DNA of 54,737 bases, from NCBI RefSeq assembly GCF_016741935.1, contig NZ_JAERRG010000045.1, positions 1 through 54,737 on the forward strand, written 5' to 3'. Made by a program: the position numbers and the translations under genes. This stretch comes from Streptomyces endocoffeicus (GTDB lineage Bacteria > Actinomycetota > Actinomycetes > Streptomycetales > Streptomycetaceae). Below, in pieces: positions 1 through 9,056 of the stretch. The first letter of the stretch is position 1. Each line of letters begins with the position of its first letter. Below the pieces are notes generated by a model, which was not told the DNA's origin, searched no databases, and saw only the letters and a list, made by a program, of their open reading frames with translations.

Positions 1-333
1 ATCTTCTGCCACCCGGACGGCTCACCGCTGCGTCCACAGGGGGTGCTGGTCGAGCTGCGCCGGCGCGCTGCTGAGCTCGGCCTGCCACAGATCGGGGTGC
101 ACGATCTGCGGCACACGGCAGCTACGATCATGATCAGCTCGCGGGTGCCGCTGACGGTGGTCTCCAAGACGCTGCGCCACTCGACACTGGCCACCACGGT
201 CAACCACTACGGCCACCTGCTCCCCCACGCCGCCCGCGACGCCGTCACCGCCATCAACACAGCCCTGGAACGCGCCGACCGCAAACACGCCACCGGCGAC
301 CCTGGCGGAGCGTCAGAACAGCGGGCGGCCTGA
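1..333 (+). CDS. Tyrosine site-specific integrase, C-terminal part (gene starts before the window)
   Basis: Only the catalytic C-terminus of about 110 residues is inside the window; the reading frame is open from base 1. It shows the HxxR motif of tyrosine recombinases (HDLRHTAA), the second conserved histidine in KTLRHSTLATT and the nucleophilic tyrosine in NHYGHL. The tail is closely related to that of the complete integrase at 46673-48085: both share the VSKTLRHST block and the AARDAV segment near the end. The stop codon lies about 170 bases before a tRNA-Pro fragment in convergent orientation, the usual int-att arrangement of actinomycete integrative elements. It most likely catalysed integration of an element lying to the left of the window. 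The catalytic residues that are visible are intact; the N-terminal half cannot be judged. Confidence 0.9.
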   Translation: MFCHPDGSPLRPQGVLVELRRRAAELGLPQIGVHDLRHTAATIMISSRVPLTVVSKTLRHSTLATTVNHYGHLLPHAARDAVTAINTALERADRKHATGDPGGASEQRAA

Positions 334-505
334 ACCCTCCGCCTCCCCCGCTCCCCCTTAGGCTTCTCCGTGCTGCGGTGCCCCTGGCCAGGGACACCGT
401 GGCGGTGGCGCCTCAGCGTTCACCGGTTGTCATCACATCGCCATCACGTGTCACACGAACGCAATCAGCGGGTCTGCCATCACTGGCAAACCCGCTGGTC
501 ACACC

Positions 506-548
506 GTCGGGACGACAGGATTTGAACCTGCGACCCCTTGACCCCCAG
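506..548 (-). repeat. Attachment-site core, copy 1: 3' fragment of tRNA-Pro(GGG)
   Basis: Read on the minus strand, this 43-bp stretch holds the anticodon-loop end, variable loop, T-arm (GCAGG-TTCAAAT-CCTGT) and 3' acceptor strand of a proline tRNA with anticodon GGG. There is no D-arm or 5' acceptor strand, so it is not a functional tRNA gene. The same core occurs at 29677-29719 (one mismatch) and 48116-48158, always in this orientation. With copy 2 the identity runs to 49 bp (502-550 against 29673-29721). An integrase C-terminus lies just upstream. I read it as an att site left by integration into tRNA-Pro. Confidence 0.8.
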
Positions 549-549
549 C

Positions 550-715
550 CCGGAATTGAGACGCTCTCCGCATGCGAAATACGTGCGGCAACGCCTGAGT
601 TGCGCGGGGTCGCGCACACCGTGTGGTCCCCAAATGGTCCCCACGACAGTGCCTCCAAAGCCAGCTTCGCTTTCACTTCCATCATGCACCGCTTGGCAAC
701 ATCCGCCAAGAACCC
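550..715. repeat. Att-flanking arm, copy 1
   Basis: About 166 bp directly beyond the attachment core closely resemble 48181-48347, which lies beyond copy 3 of the core (roughly 85% identical by eye). Shared landmarks are CGCCTGAGTTG, ACCGTGTGGTCCCCA, GGTCCCCACGACAG and CTTCCATCATGCAC. No convincing gene uses it. Copy 3 has 22 extra bases between core and arm, including the rest of the anticodon stem. The block may be an attP arm or an integrase-binding region shared by two related elements. Confidence 0.6.
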
Positions 716-823
716 ACCAGAGGAAGGACGAAACCAGAGAGACGCGGGCAGGGTGAATGTCCATGACCCGTCCGGGGGTTCAACTGCCTGCCGCGTGGCC
801 GCAACGCCCCCTCGCCGAGCCGG

Positions 824-1462
824 GTGCCAGACACCATCCAAAGCCCGGAAGCGAACGCCTCCGGCACAAGACGACCCGTCGATGCCCGTGCGGACCCGAT
901 CCTGGGCGGGCCGCTCAACGAGTGTCCGCTCACCAAGCTCACCGCCAAGGACATCCGCACCTGGCTCAGCCAGCTCCGCACCACCTGCCAGTGCTGCGCG
1001 CGGCATCGACGCCCAGCGCGACCAGCCTCACTGCTGTGCCACCGTCCAGTGCTACCGCAAGCTGCTGTCACGCTCGCCTCCGTCCATTCCGTGCTCAAGT
1101 CCGCCCTGGAGCGCGAACCCCTCACCGTCGACGAAGCCCGGCAGCTCCTCACCTCCGCGCACGAACACCGCTTGCACGCCCTGTTCGAAATTGCTCTCCA
1201 CACCGGTCTCCGCCAAGGCGAACTGCTCGGCCTGCACTGGAAGGACCTCGACCTCCACTCGACCGCCAAACTGTTCCTGGAACAGGGCGTCGAACTCGTC
1301 GTCACCAAGGAACTCCTCGGGCACGCCCACATCGGCGTCACCGTCGGCGTCTACGCCCACGTACGGCTCCGCCTCCAACGCCAAGCCATCGACATCCTCG
1401 GCAACACCCTTGGCCCGGCCGATACCCCTGACGACCCGCCCAGCGCAGTCGTCGTCCGCTGA
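824..1462 (+). pseudogene. Internally deleted tyrosine integrase
   Basis: The 212-residue frame contains scattered pieces of a Streptomyces integrase. LTAKDIRTWLSQLR and CQCC resemble the core-binding domain, GLRQGELLGLHWKDLDL carries the first catalytic arginine, and LLGHAHIGVTVGVYAH matches the C-terminal block with the tyrosine. The frame jumps from the arginine region almost straight to the final tyrosine block. The central catalytic segment, including the HxxR motif, is therefore missing, and the part between the CQCC and the arginine is also short. Normal relatives are about 400 residues. The first 40 or so residues look like unrelated sequence. It ends before a strong hairpin. I call it a dead integrase from an older insertion event; the ends of the remnant are uncertain. 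Confidence 0.75.
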
Positions 1463-1493
1463 CGTTGCCGTCAGCGTTGCCGTCAAGAACCCC

Positions 1494-1528
1494 AGGAGCC
1501 CCATCGGATTACATCCGATGGGGCTCCT
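1494..1528. terminator. Perfect 16-bp hairpin terminator
   Basis: Two perfect 16-bp arms (AGGAGCCCCATCGGAT and its complement) flank the 3-nt loop TAC. It lies 32 bp after the stop of the decayed plus-strand integrase and 93 bp beyond the stop of the minus-strand DUF4304 gene, so it may terminate transcription from both sides. There is no U-tract, as is common in Streptomyces. Confidence 0.75.
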
Positions 1529-1620
1529 GCGGTGTGTCAAATGCGACAACGAAGCGGCTTTCGAATTTCTAACGGACCGCCGATATCCGACTTTCCCCGT
1601 CACTGGCCGGACAGAGCTCC

Positions 1621-2088
1621 CTAATCCGATGAACTCAGGAGTGAGCGCATTTCCCGATGCACGAATACCTTCTCCGTCACACCGGAATCCAGAGCATCCT
1701 TCAAGTCACCCAGCCTCGTAACGTCGTCCATGAATTGAGCAATGGGAGTTCCAATTTTCTCCACAAGAGAAGATTGGAACTCACCCTCGCCAATCTCCTG
1801 CTTAGAATTCTCCTCCAAGAGGAGGAGCCCCTCGGGAGTAATGGACTTAAGGGAGTTCAACCTGAATCGAACTTGACACTTAGATTCAGGCAGCCACGAA
1901 TCCTCAGCTTGACTAGCGGGCGAGAAGGCAATGTTGACGTAACACAACTCATCCCACCTGGACTTTTGGACGTTGATCACTGCGTACAGATCCGATGTGA
2001 CTCGATACCAGCTGTGGCCGCGCCGTTGAAACCCTAGCGGCTTGACAGCTTCACCGATGACTCGGACTACTGCGCTCTGCATAATCAA
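1621..2088 (-). CDS. DUF4304-family protein, probable immunity protein for the RHS toxin
   Basis: This 155-residue cytoplasmic protein has no signal peptide. The N-terminal pattern LGFQRRGHSWYRV followed by AVINVQKSRW and CYVNIAFS matches the DUF4304 family, whose members are often encoded next to polymorphic toxins. Its start codon overlaps the stop of the RHS toxin gene by 4 bp (ATGA), so the two should be translationally coupled. That position, directly after the toxin tip, is the classic place of an immunity gene. The gene and the last 300 bp of the toxin gene are visibly richer in A/T than the rest of the RHS gene, as expected for a swappable toxin-immunity module. The immunity role is inferred from position and family; no binding surface can be seen. 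Confidence 0.8.
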   Translation of the reverse strand: MIMQSAVVRVIGEAVKPLGFQRRGHSWYRVTSDLYAVINVQKSRWDELCYVNIAFSPASQAEDSWLPESKCQVRFRLNSLKSITPEGLLLLEENSKQEIGEGEFQSSLVEKIGTPIAQFMDDVTRLGDLKDALDSGVTEKVFVHREMRSLLSSSD

Positions 2089-5000
2089 TCGAACCTCTTA
2101 TAGATGTCCAGATGCCCGGCCCAAGGTTGGCCAGTCATCTCCTCAAGCTCTTCGACGTAGCCCTTCAACTGCCGACGCCCGGTCACCATGCTACTAGGAG
2201 CGTCGGACTTGAGTTCGCGAACTACCCGGTTCCCCCAGTCGATCGCGTCAGGCCTGCGCCCGCTGGGGAGCGTCACTTCATAGTCGTATCCGTCCCCCAG
2301 TGCGGTTCGGTAATTCTTGTGAGTCAACCGCCCCCGAGCCGCGTCCGCATTCTCGCCCGACGTGAATCTTCCCTGTGCATCACGCCGGCAACTCGAATTA
2401 TGAACGAGGACCGGAGTATCACCCGCCAGCACATAGTACGTGTGGATTCCGCTGACCGTGAGGTCATAGGTGCGTTGCAGCTTCGTGAAGTGGCGCACGG
2501 AGGTGACCGTCACGGCCTGGCCCTTGTCCGTGCGGAGCCGCATGCCGGTGATGACGTCGCCTGCGTCCACCCAGCGGGCCTCGCTCGTTACCCAGAACGG
2601 GTGGGTGTCGGTGGCGATGATCGACGCGGGGCGGTCACCGGTCTTCACTGTGAGGTCGGTGAAGTCCTTGTCATCGTTGGTGACGATCGTCGCGACGACC
2701 GGGCGGGCCTCGCTCTTCCCGGTTTCGGGATCGGTGGCGAGGACCTTATCGCCGACCTTGATGTCCTTGATGTCGCTGTGGCCGCCGTCTGCGAGTTGGA
2801 CCTGGGTTTCTTCGGTGAAGCTGTGGCACTTCTCGACCGCCTTCTCGGCTGCGTCGACCGCATCGTCGGCCTTCTTCTCGGCCTTCCGTGCCTTCTTCCA
2901 GACCTTGACGCCCTTGAGGGCCTTCCCCGGGCCCGGCAGATCAGCCGCAGCCCAAAGGCACCCGGAGAGTTTGAAGTCTCCGCACTTCTTCCATTCCGAT
3001 GTGTCCGGGCCGAAGAAGTCCACCGCCAGTTTTAAGACACTGAACAGTCCCGTGCCGGCTTTCTCATCGTGATAGGGGCCGGGCACAGGTGGAGGTCCGG
3101 GACTCGGCGCGGGCGTCGGGTAGGAAGCCGAAGTGGACGCCGTGCCCCCGCCTCCACCTCCGCCGCCTCCGCCGCCTCCACCACCATGGTGCCGACCACC
3201 ACCGCTGGGGTAGTGGTTCTCCGGTGGGGCGTTTTTGCCGGCGTCTCCACCGTTGGTCGGCATGCAGTGCCCGTTGCCGGGGTCTACACACAGGCCTGTG
3301 GGGTCCCAGTCAGTGACCGGATTCTGGTTGGCATAGCTGTATCCGTTGAGGGACTGCCCCTGATCGGGAGTGAGGAGCGGGTCGAGGCTGATGAATTGGC
3401 CCGTGACGGGATCGTATTCGCGGGCACCGATGTGAGTGAGGCCGGTGACGCCGTCGGCCGGCTTGCCGAGGAACGCCTTGTCGTCCGGCCATGTGGTGGG
3501 CTTGGTACCGCGCGGAGCGCCGAAGGGGGTGGTGTAGCGCTTGGTGACCGCGCGGGTGCCGACGTCGACGGCCAGGGTGCCGGTGCCGTGGTGGTCGGCG
3601 GCGAGGAAGGTCAGCTTCGTGGTGGACTGGCCCTTTGTGCCGGTGCGCTCCGCGATGGTCTGCCCGGCGCCGGTGTAATAGCGGGTGCCGGTCAAGGTCT
3701 TCGCCGAGCCCCGGACAGTGAGACGGACCTCGGTGGCGCCCAGGTAGAGGACCGTGTCCCCGTCAGCCGTCGTGGCACGGCGGATGAGGAGCTCGCCATC
3801 GGCATCGTAGAGGTAGCCGGTCCCTGTGGCCGCCTTCCCGCCCTTCGCCGGTTCTGAGGAGGCCGCGAGTCTGCCTTCGGTGTTCCAGGCCAGGGTCTGT
3901 TCGGCCTGGGTGCCCGGCCGTGTGGTCGTGTTACCTGCGGCGTCGTACGCGTACGCGGCAGTGGCGGACGGTGTGCTTCCCGGCTTGGTCGTGCGGGTCT
4001 CGGCCAAGGGGTGCGGCTGCCCCTTGGCCGTGCCGTACGCGTAGGTTGTCGTCGTATCGCCCGCCGCCGCGTGCTGAGTCTCGGATTCCCGCTGGCCCGC
4101 CACGTTGTAGGTGTAGGACGTCCAGTACGGGGCAGCGCCGCCGAGGTTCGCGGTGGTCCGGCCGGAATCCGCACAGTCCGCCGTCTTCGGTGTCCACGCC
4201 TCGGCCAGGCGCCGATAGCCGTCGTAGCCGAAGCATTGGTAGTCGGCCTTGCCCGTGCCGCCGAGGTTGGTGCTGTCGAAGATCGACGTCACGTTCCCGG
4301 CGTCATCCTGCGTGTACTTCAGGTCCTGAAGCAGGTATCCGTAGGTCTCATCACGTGTGAAGCCGCGTGTCAGGCGTCGAGTCCCGTCCTCGTACTCATA
4401 GCTCGTGTACAGCTTCTTGCTGTCCGAGGCGGGGGATGTTCCCAGCTCCAACTGGCGCAGGTCCCCGACCGGGGAATAGACGGCGTCCAGCAGATAGCTG
4501 GAAGCGCCCGAGGCGGTGAGCTGCTGACCGGTCGCGTTGTATGTGTAGGAGACCGACTCGCCCGACAGCCCGCCCACGGCCGGCTCTCCGGTCTTCTTGA
4601 CCGTGCCATCGAGCCTGTAGTCGGTGGAGAAGGCCAGTGTGGAGGGTACGCCGGCCTGTACGAGCGGGTCGTTCCCCGGCAGGAGGAGCTGGGAGTCGGT
4701 CGGCTGGTACAGGCTGTTGTATTTCGTGACTTTACGGGTGTACGCCTTGCCATCGACGCCGCCTTCATAGCGGGTCGCCGAGTCCTGCTGCCCCATTGCG
4801 AGGGTGTCGAAGGTCCAGGACGCCAGCTTGTTGGCGGCCGTCTTGGAGGACTGCCACATGCCGGTTTTGCGGCCGAGCTCGTCGTACTCGTACAGCAGGG
4901 TGTTCTTGTTCGCGTCGTCCGTGGAGGTGATGTGGTCGAGCTCGTCGTAGTGCGTGGATGTCTTGCCCTTGTCGGGGTCGTCAGCCGTGCTCAGTCGGCC

Positions 5001-8000
5001 GAAGAGGTCGTAGGTGTACGTCCATGTGGCGTTGTCCGGGCCGACGATGGTCTTCTGGTCGCCGTCCGGTGTGTAGGTCAACTTCGTGCTCGTGTACTTC
5101 GTGCCGGTCGGGCTGGTGCCCGAGTACTCACGGCGCTCGGTGACCCGCCCCAGAGCGTTGGTGACCTCGGCGACGGCTGACCCGCCCGCCGGGCCAGTGG
5201 TCGCGGCGGTGTCGCCGGTGTAGGTGGTCGTCGTGGTCCAGCGGTCGGCGCCGCGGACCTTGGTGACCGCCTGGACCGGGCGGCCGGCGCCGTCGTACTT
5301 CGTGTCGGTCTGGGTGGGCGCCTGACCGCCGTCGGTTTCCACCGCCTCGCCCGACGGGCCGTTCTTCTCGTCCCAGATGTCGTCCTGAGAAGAGACGGCC
5401 AGACCACGGTCGTCGTACAACGTCTGCGAGATGACCCGCCCGCCGACCGGCGAGGGCTCCTGCGTCTGACGGGGGCGCAGCAGGCTGTCGAAGATCTCGT
5501 AGGTGGTGTTGTATCCGGAGCCGTCACCCTTGAGTGTGCCCGTGGAGATCCACGGGAGGGATGCGTTGGTGACCTTGTAGCCGTATACGTAGTTGGGCTT
5601 CTCCTTGACGGCATTGGACCGGTTGGGCAGCCACACCTTGGTCACCCGGCCGAGGCTGTCGTACTCGGTCTCGGTGATCTTCTTGTTGGGGTCGGTGACC
5701 TTGAGCGGCGCACCCCGCGCCGGATCGACCGTGGTGATGGTGGGGAAGCCCTTGGCATCGGCGGTCACGGTGGAGGTCAGCGGGCCGGCCGTTTCGGGCG
5801 TGTAGGCGGTGGTGGTGTTGGTGCGGTCGAGAGCGTCCTTGACAGTCTTCGGTCGACCCAGCGTGTCGTAGGTCGTGGTCTCGACCTTCTGCCAGCTGGG
5901 GTTGTTGCTGTCGGCGTAGCCCTTGGCGCGGCCGGTCCAGCGGATTTCTCCCCGGGTGGGGGTCTGGTCCTCCGACCAGGTGGTGCTGTCGTACGCGGTG
6001 GCGACATCAGAGACGACGTCGCCGCGGCGCGAGGAGTCAGCGGGAAGATCGAGGTTCGCGGCCGTGACCGAGCACTTCCGCGACACGGTCTGGGCGCGTG
6101 CGATCAGTGAGCTGATGCCCGCCTTGTCGTTGCGTGCGTACCAGTTGCGGGTGCAGGTCTCGTCACCGCTGACCGCGTCGTCGCCGCCGTCCTCGACGGT
6201 GGCGGGCATGCCGAAGTCGTCGTAGGTGGTGGTCTGGGTGCGGACCCTGTCCACCGGGCTGATGCCGCTGGTGATTCTGGTGCGATCGTGGGTGGCCCTG
6301 GTCCGAACGTAGTATGCCTCGGTGTCCGCGTAGGACTTGTGCTGGGTGGCGGTGCGCTTGGACCACGGGTCGCTGATGCTGCCGGACACCTCGGCGTCCC
6401 CGTTGTAGGTCACCGACTCACGTGTGAAACCGGCGTACGGGTCGGAGTCGGTGATCTCGGCGGCCGTGATTCCCGTGACCGTGACCGTTTTCCGCTTGTC
6501 CGGATCGACGCCCTTGCCGTCAGGTCCCAGTACGCGGTCGCCGTCCATGCCGCGCAGGTAGACGGTGACGGTCCTGGACCGCGTGCTGTCGCCGGCGCCG
6601 GTTCGGTGGATGACCTTGCCGTAGCCCCGCCACTCCGACCAGGTGCGTTGCTTCGCCGGCGTCATCGGGTCGCCGTTGTAGTGCCAGGCCGCGCCTCCCT
6701 CGTACGTGTAGGAGTGGGCAACGGCTTCGGAGCCGCCCTTGGGGTCGGTGGTCCGCACACCGGTCACCGGATACTTCTGGAACCAGTCGAGCTGCGGGTC
6801 GGCCGCACCGTTGGGTGACCAGTAGACCGGGAAGCAGCGCTTGGTGTTCTCATCCGCCTTCGGCATCGTCCGGCCCGCGACACAGTCGGCTTCCGCGTAG
6901 TCGACGACGGTCTGGGCACCGGCCTCGGAGGTGATGGTCTTCACCCGTGGCTTTTCCAGCGACAGAATGTCGTCCGTCGCACCGTCCACCCGGTTCGTGA
7001 GCCAGGTGTGAGCGAACTTCACCGGGTCCAGGGAGATGTCACCGCCGCGCTTGCCGGTGCGCTTGATCTCGTCCAGCCACAAGGACTGATCGGACGAGTC
7101 GCCCGTGTCGCCCGGGTCGAGATAGGTCTGCTCGAGCGCCCAGGAGTCGACGGGTTCGTAAGCGGGTGTGGGAGCGGTCGCGTTCCAGAAGTAGGTGGTG
7201 ATGTCCGTCAGGCGCTTGCGCGTGAAGAAGGAAGGGCCGACGTTGCCGGTGCACTTGTCACCGTCCTTGCACACCGCGTCGAAGGGCACGTCCGGCCAGT
7301 TGTCACGGTGATCCTCGTTCAGCGAGTCGCAGCCGGTGCCGGAGGCCATGCAACGTTCCGCGACGGTGAATGTGACCTTGTTCGAGGCAGAGGGGGTCGC
7401 GGAGAACAGAGCATCGGCGCGCTGCCCGTAGCGGATCTCCCTGAGATAGCCGCCGCGTATGTAGTCGGTACCGGGGTCGTCTTTGCCGTTCTTGGCGTAG
7501 TTGTTGTGCTCGGCGTTGTACCAGTACGTCATGGCGTTGTTGTGGGTGTCCTCGACGTAGTCGAGGTTCCAGCGCCATGCCTGCTTCTTGTCGCGCTCGC
7601 CGAAGGACGAGCCCGAGGAGTAGCCGGGCTCTCCTTCGTCGTCGCCGAAGACCGGCACGGTCCAGACCGACTCCGTGCGGTCGTCCGCGGCCGCGCCGTC
7701 CAGCTTGTTGAGTCCGAAGACGTACTTGGTTCCATCGCCCGTGGTGACGGTCCAGTACTCGCCGTTGTCGTCGCCGTTGTCGGCACCGGTGGAGTGCTGG
7801 ACGGTGGAGGCGTCGTCGTTCTTCAGCCGCCACGTGCCGCTGGTGTCGTCCTTCACCAGTTCTGTCGCCTTGCCGTTGAGCACGAGCGAGGCGTTGTCGT
7901 ACTTCCAGCACAGGTCGAACTTGTCGTCCTGTCCGTCGTCATTGCAACTGCCGTACTTGCGCTCGATGTACGACGAGGTGAGATCGAACCCCTCACCGAT

Positions 8001-9056
8001 CCAGGAGCCCTGGTTGTTGGTGTTCGCCGTTCGTCCGTCGACGCTGCCGGAGTCGTACGAGATCGACAGATCCGGTGCGGGCCCAGCGGCCGCGGGAGGC
8101 ATGCCGAGCGGATACGTCCATGTGAAGGAGCCCGAGGACCCACCCGCCTCCCACGTGGACGAGGCGGAGAGCGGCGTCGCCTTGTAGTCGCCACCGCCGG
8201 ATTTGGCGGCGGCGGCCACCGCCAGGACCTTCACCTCGCCGCCCGGCTTCGCGGCGAAGGTGAGCGGTGTGGAGAGCTGCTCCTTGTGCCGCTTGTTGAC
8301 CGCCCGAAGGGGGCTCTGCGTACGACAGCCGGCCTTCTGTGGTGTCGTCAGCGCGCATGCCGGGAGCTGCACAAGGGTCAGGCGTCCGGCCCAGTCACCG
8401 CCGTATGCCGCGGCGAAGTCCGCGTAGCTGATGCCGAGCTTCGTGCTGCCCCCCTTGGCCGAGGCGACGGCCTTGAGGAGCACGCCCTTGACCCCGGCCT
8501 GCCGGGCTCGGCCTTGGTCCATCACCTGGATGCTCAGGCTGGAAGTGGCGTGGGCCTTCCTCCCTTGGGCCTTCCCGCCCGCCGTTCCGAGGGTGATGGG
8601 CAGGCCGCCCGGCCGGGCCGTGGCCGAGCCGCTGCCGGATAACGCCAGGCGCGCGGTACCGGCCTTCGGCCAGGTCACCTTCCTGGCCTGGTCGCGGCGC
8701 GCCGCCTCGGCGGCCGAGCGGTCTGCTGCCTCGCTCTCCTTGACCAGGGCGGCAGTCCTACGGTCCGTCTTCGGGGAGAGGGGTATGACCTCGTCCGCCC
8801 GCGGGGCCTCCAGCTTGGGCCTGCCGAGCCCTTTGGCTTCTGACTCGAACGTGACCGGTGACAGCAGTCCCGGCACCAGCGACAAGCCGGCCACCGCGGC
8901 GACGCGCCCCAGCCAGCGGCCTCTCCGCGCTCTACTTCTGACTAAGACACCACGGGCCGACACGATCCGTTTCACTCCCCGTCCCCATCGCGTGCGGTCC
9001 GCACCGCGCTCGTTGTCCCGCCTCGTCGGCCGTCCGTCACGGCGGCCGGATATCAC
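2085..9056 (-). CDS. Secreted RHS-repeat polymorphic toxin with Hint domain and PD-(D/E)XK nuclease tip
   Basis: This is a 2323-residue protein. The N-terminus has an arginine-rich segment and a hydrophobic stretch (AAVAGLSLVPGLLSP), so it is probably exported. Many YD/RHS repeats fill the middle (for example YTYDLFGRL, YEYDELGR) and end in an RHS core (roughly residues 1860-1925, with REYDPVTGQFISLDPL). After a 14-glycine linker comes a Hint autoprocessing domain from Cys2077 to VHN2220. The last 103 residues form the toxin: Pro2269-Asp2270, then Glu2281-Leu-Lys2283, the PD-(D/E)XK signature of a restriction-endonuclease-fold DNase. The ATG overlaps the stop of the LamG gene by 4 bp; a GTG at residue 28, behind GGGGA, is an alternative start that would leave a better signal peptide. 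The RHS shell probably encapsulates the tip and Hint releases it. The target is inferred from the fold. Confidence 0.9.
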   Translation of the reverse strand: MISGRRDGRPTRRDNERGADRTRWGRGVKRIVSARGVLVRSRARRGRWLGRVAAVAGLSLVPGLLSPVTFESEAKGLGRPKLEAPRADEVIPLSPKTDRRTAALVKESEAADRSAAEAARRDQARKVTWPKAGTARLALSGSGSATARPGGLPITLGTAGGKAQGRKAHATSSLSIQVMDQGRARQAGVKGVLLKAVASAKGGSTKLGISYADFAAAYGGDWAGRLTLVQLPACALTTPQKAGCRTQSPLRAVNKRHKEQLSTPLTFAAKPGGEVKVLAVAAAAKSGGGDYKATPLSASSTWEAGGSSGSFTWTYPLGMPPAAAGPAPDLSISYDSGSVDGRTANTNNQGSWIGEGFDLTSSYIERKYGSCNDDGQDDKFDLCWKYDNASLVLNGKATELVKDDTSGTWRLKNDDASTVQHSTGADNGDDNGEYWTVTTGDGTKYVFGLNKLDGAAADDRTESVWTVPVFGDDEGEPGYSSGSSFGERDKKQAWRWNLDYVEDTHNNAMTYWYNAEHNNYAKNGKDDPGTDYIRGGYLREIRYGQRADALFSATPSASNKVTFTVAERCMASGTGCDSLNEDHRDNWPDVPFDAVCKDGDKCTGNVGPSFFTRKRLTDITTYFWNATAPTPAYEPVDSWALEQTYLDPGDTGDSSDQSLWLDEIKRTGKRGGDISLDPVKFAHTWLTNRVDGATDDILSLEKPRVKTITSEAGAQTVVDYAEADCVAGRTMPKADENTKRCFPVYWSPNGAADPQLDWFQKYPVTGVRTTDPKGGSEAVAHSYTYEGGAAWHYNGDPMTPAKQRTWSEWRGYGKVIHRTGAGDSTRSRTVTVYLRGMDGDRVLGPDGKGVDPDKRKTVTVTGITAAEITDSDPYAGFTRESVTYNGDAEVSGSISDPWSKRTATQHKSYADTEAYYVRTRATHDRTRITSGISPVDRVRTQTTTYDDFGMPATVEDGGDDAVSGDETCTRNWYARNDKAGISSLIARAQTVSRKCSVTAANLDLPADSSRRGDVVSDVATAYDSTTWSEDQTPTRGEIRWTGRAKGYADSNNPSWQKVETTTYDTLGRPKTVKDALDRTNTTTAYTPETAGPLTSTVTADAKGFPTITTVDPARGAPLKVTDPNKKITETEYDSLGRVTKVWLPNRSNAVKEKPNYVYGYKVTNASLPWISTGTLKGDGSGYNTTYEIFDSLLRPRQTQEPSPVGGRVISQTLYDDRGLAVSSQDDIWDEKNGPSGEAVETDGGQAPTQTDTKYDGAGRPVQAVTKVRGADRWTTTTTYTGDTAATTGPAGGSAVAEVTNALGRVTERREYSGTSPTGTKYTSTKLTYTPDGDQKTIVGPDNATWTYTYDLFGRLSTADDPDKGKTSTHYDELDHITSTDDANKNTLLYEYDELGRKTGMWQSSKTAANKLASWTFDTLAMGQQDSATRYEGGVDGKAYTRKVTKYNSLYQPTDSQLLLPGNDPLVQAGVPSTLAFSTDYRLDGTVKKTGEPAVGGLSGESVSYTYNATGQQLTASGASSYLLDAVYSPVGDLRQLELGTSPASDSKKLYTSYEYEDGTRRLTRGFTRDETYGYLLQDLKYTQDDAGNVTSIFDSTNLGGTGKADYQCFGYDGYRRLAEAWTPKTADCADSGRTTANLGGAAPYWTSYTYNVAGQRESETQHAAAGDTTTTYAYGTAKGQPHPLAETRTTKPGSTPSATAAYAYDAAGNTTTRPGTQAEQTLAWNTEGRLAASSEPAKGGKAATGTGYLYDADGELLIRRATTADGDTVLYLGATEVRLTVRGSAKTLTGTRYYTGAGQTIAERTGTKGQSTTKLTFLAADHHGTGTLAVDVGTRAVTKRYTTPFGAPRGTKPTTWPDDKAFLGKPADGVTGLTHIGAREYDPVTGQFISLDPLLTPDQGQSLNGYSYANQNPVTDWDPTGLCVDPGNGHCMPTNGGDAGKNAPPENHYPSGGGRHHGGGGGGGGGGGGGGTASTSASYPTPAPSPGPPPVPGPYHDEKAGTGLFSVLKLAVDFFGPDTSEWKKCGDFKLSGCLWAAADLPGPGKALKGVKVWKKARKAEKKADDAVDAAEKAVEKCHSFTEETQVQLADGGHSDIKDIKVGDKVLATDPETGKSEARPVVATIVTNDDKDFTDLTVKTGDRPASIIATDTHPFWVTSEARWVDAGDVITGMRLRTDKGQAVTVTSVRHFTKLQRTYDLTVSGIHTYYVLAGDTPVLVHNSSCRRDAQGRFTSGENADAARGRLTHKNYRTALGDGYDYEVTLPSGRRPDAIDWGNRVVRELKSDAPSSMVTGRRQLKGYVEELEEMTGQPWAGHLDIYKRFD
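3145..3186 (-). repeat. Poly-glycine codon run (14 codons)
   Basis: Fourteen consecutive glycine codons (GGN) form a flexible linker between the RHS core and the C-terminal Hint/toxin part. The simple GGN repeat is prone to slippage, so its length may vary between strains. Confidence 0.9.

Noticed and set aside
506..590. Possible functional tRNA gene
   Set aside because: Only the 3' half is present at each of the three sites; no D-arm or 5' acceptor strand can be found in the bases where it should lie.
378..1721. Long plus-strand frame of 447 codons
   Set aside because: It runs through the tRNA fragment, the arm repeat and the integrase remnant in a different frame, with Ser/Pro/Arg-rich translation typical of an off-frame reading of G/C-rich DNA.
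7008..8642. 544-codon plus-strand frame antisense to the RHS gene
   Set aside because: Val/Gly/Arg-rich mirror translation of a real high-GC gene; no domain and no ribosome site.
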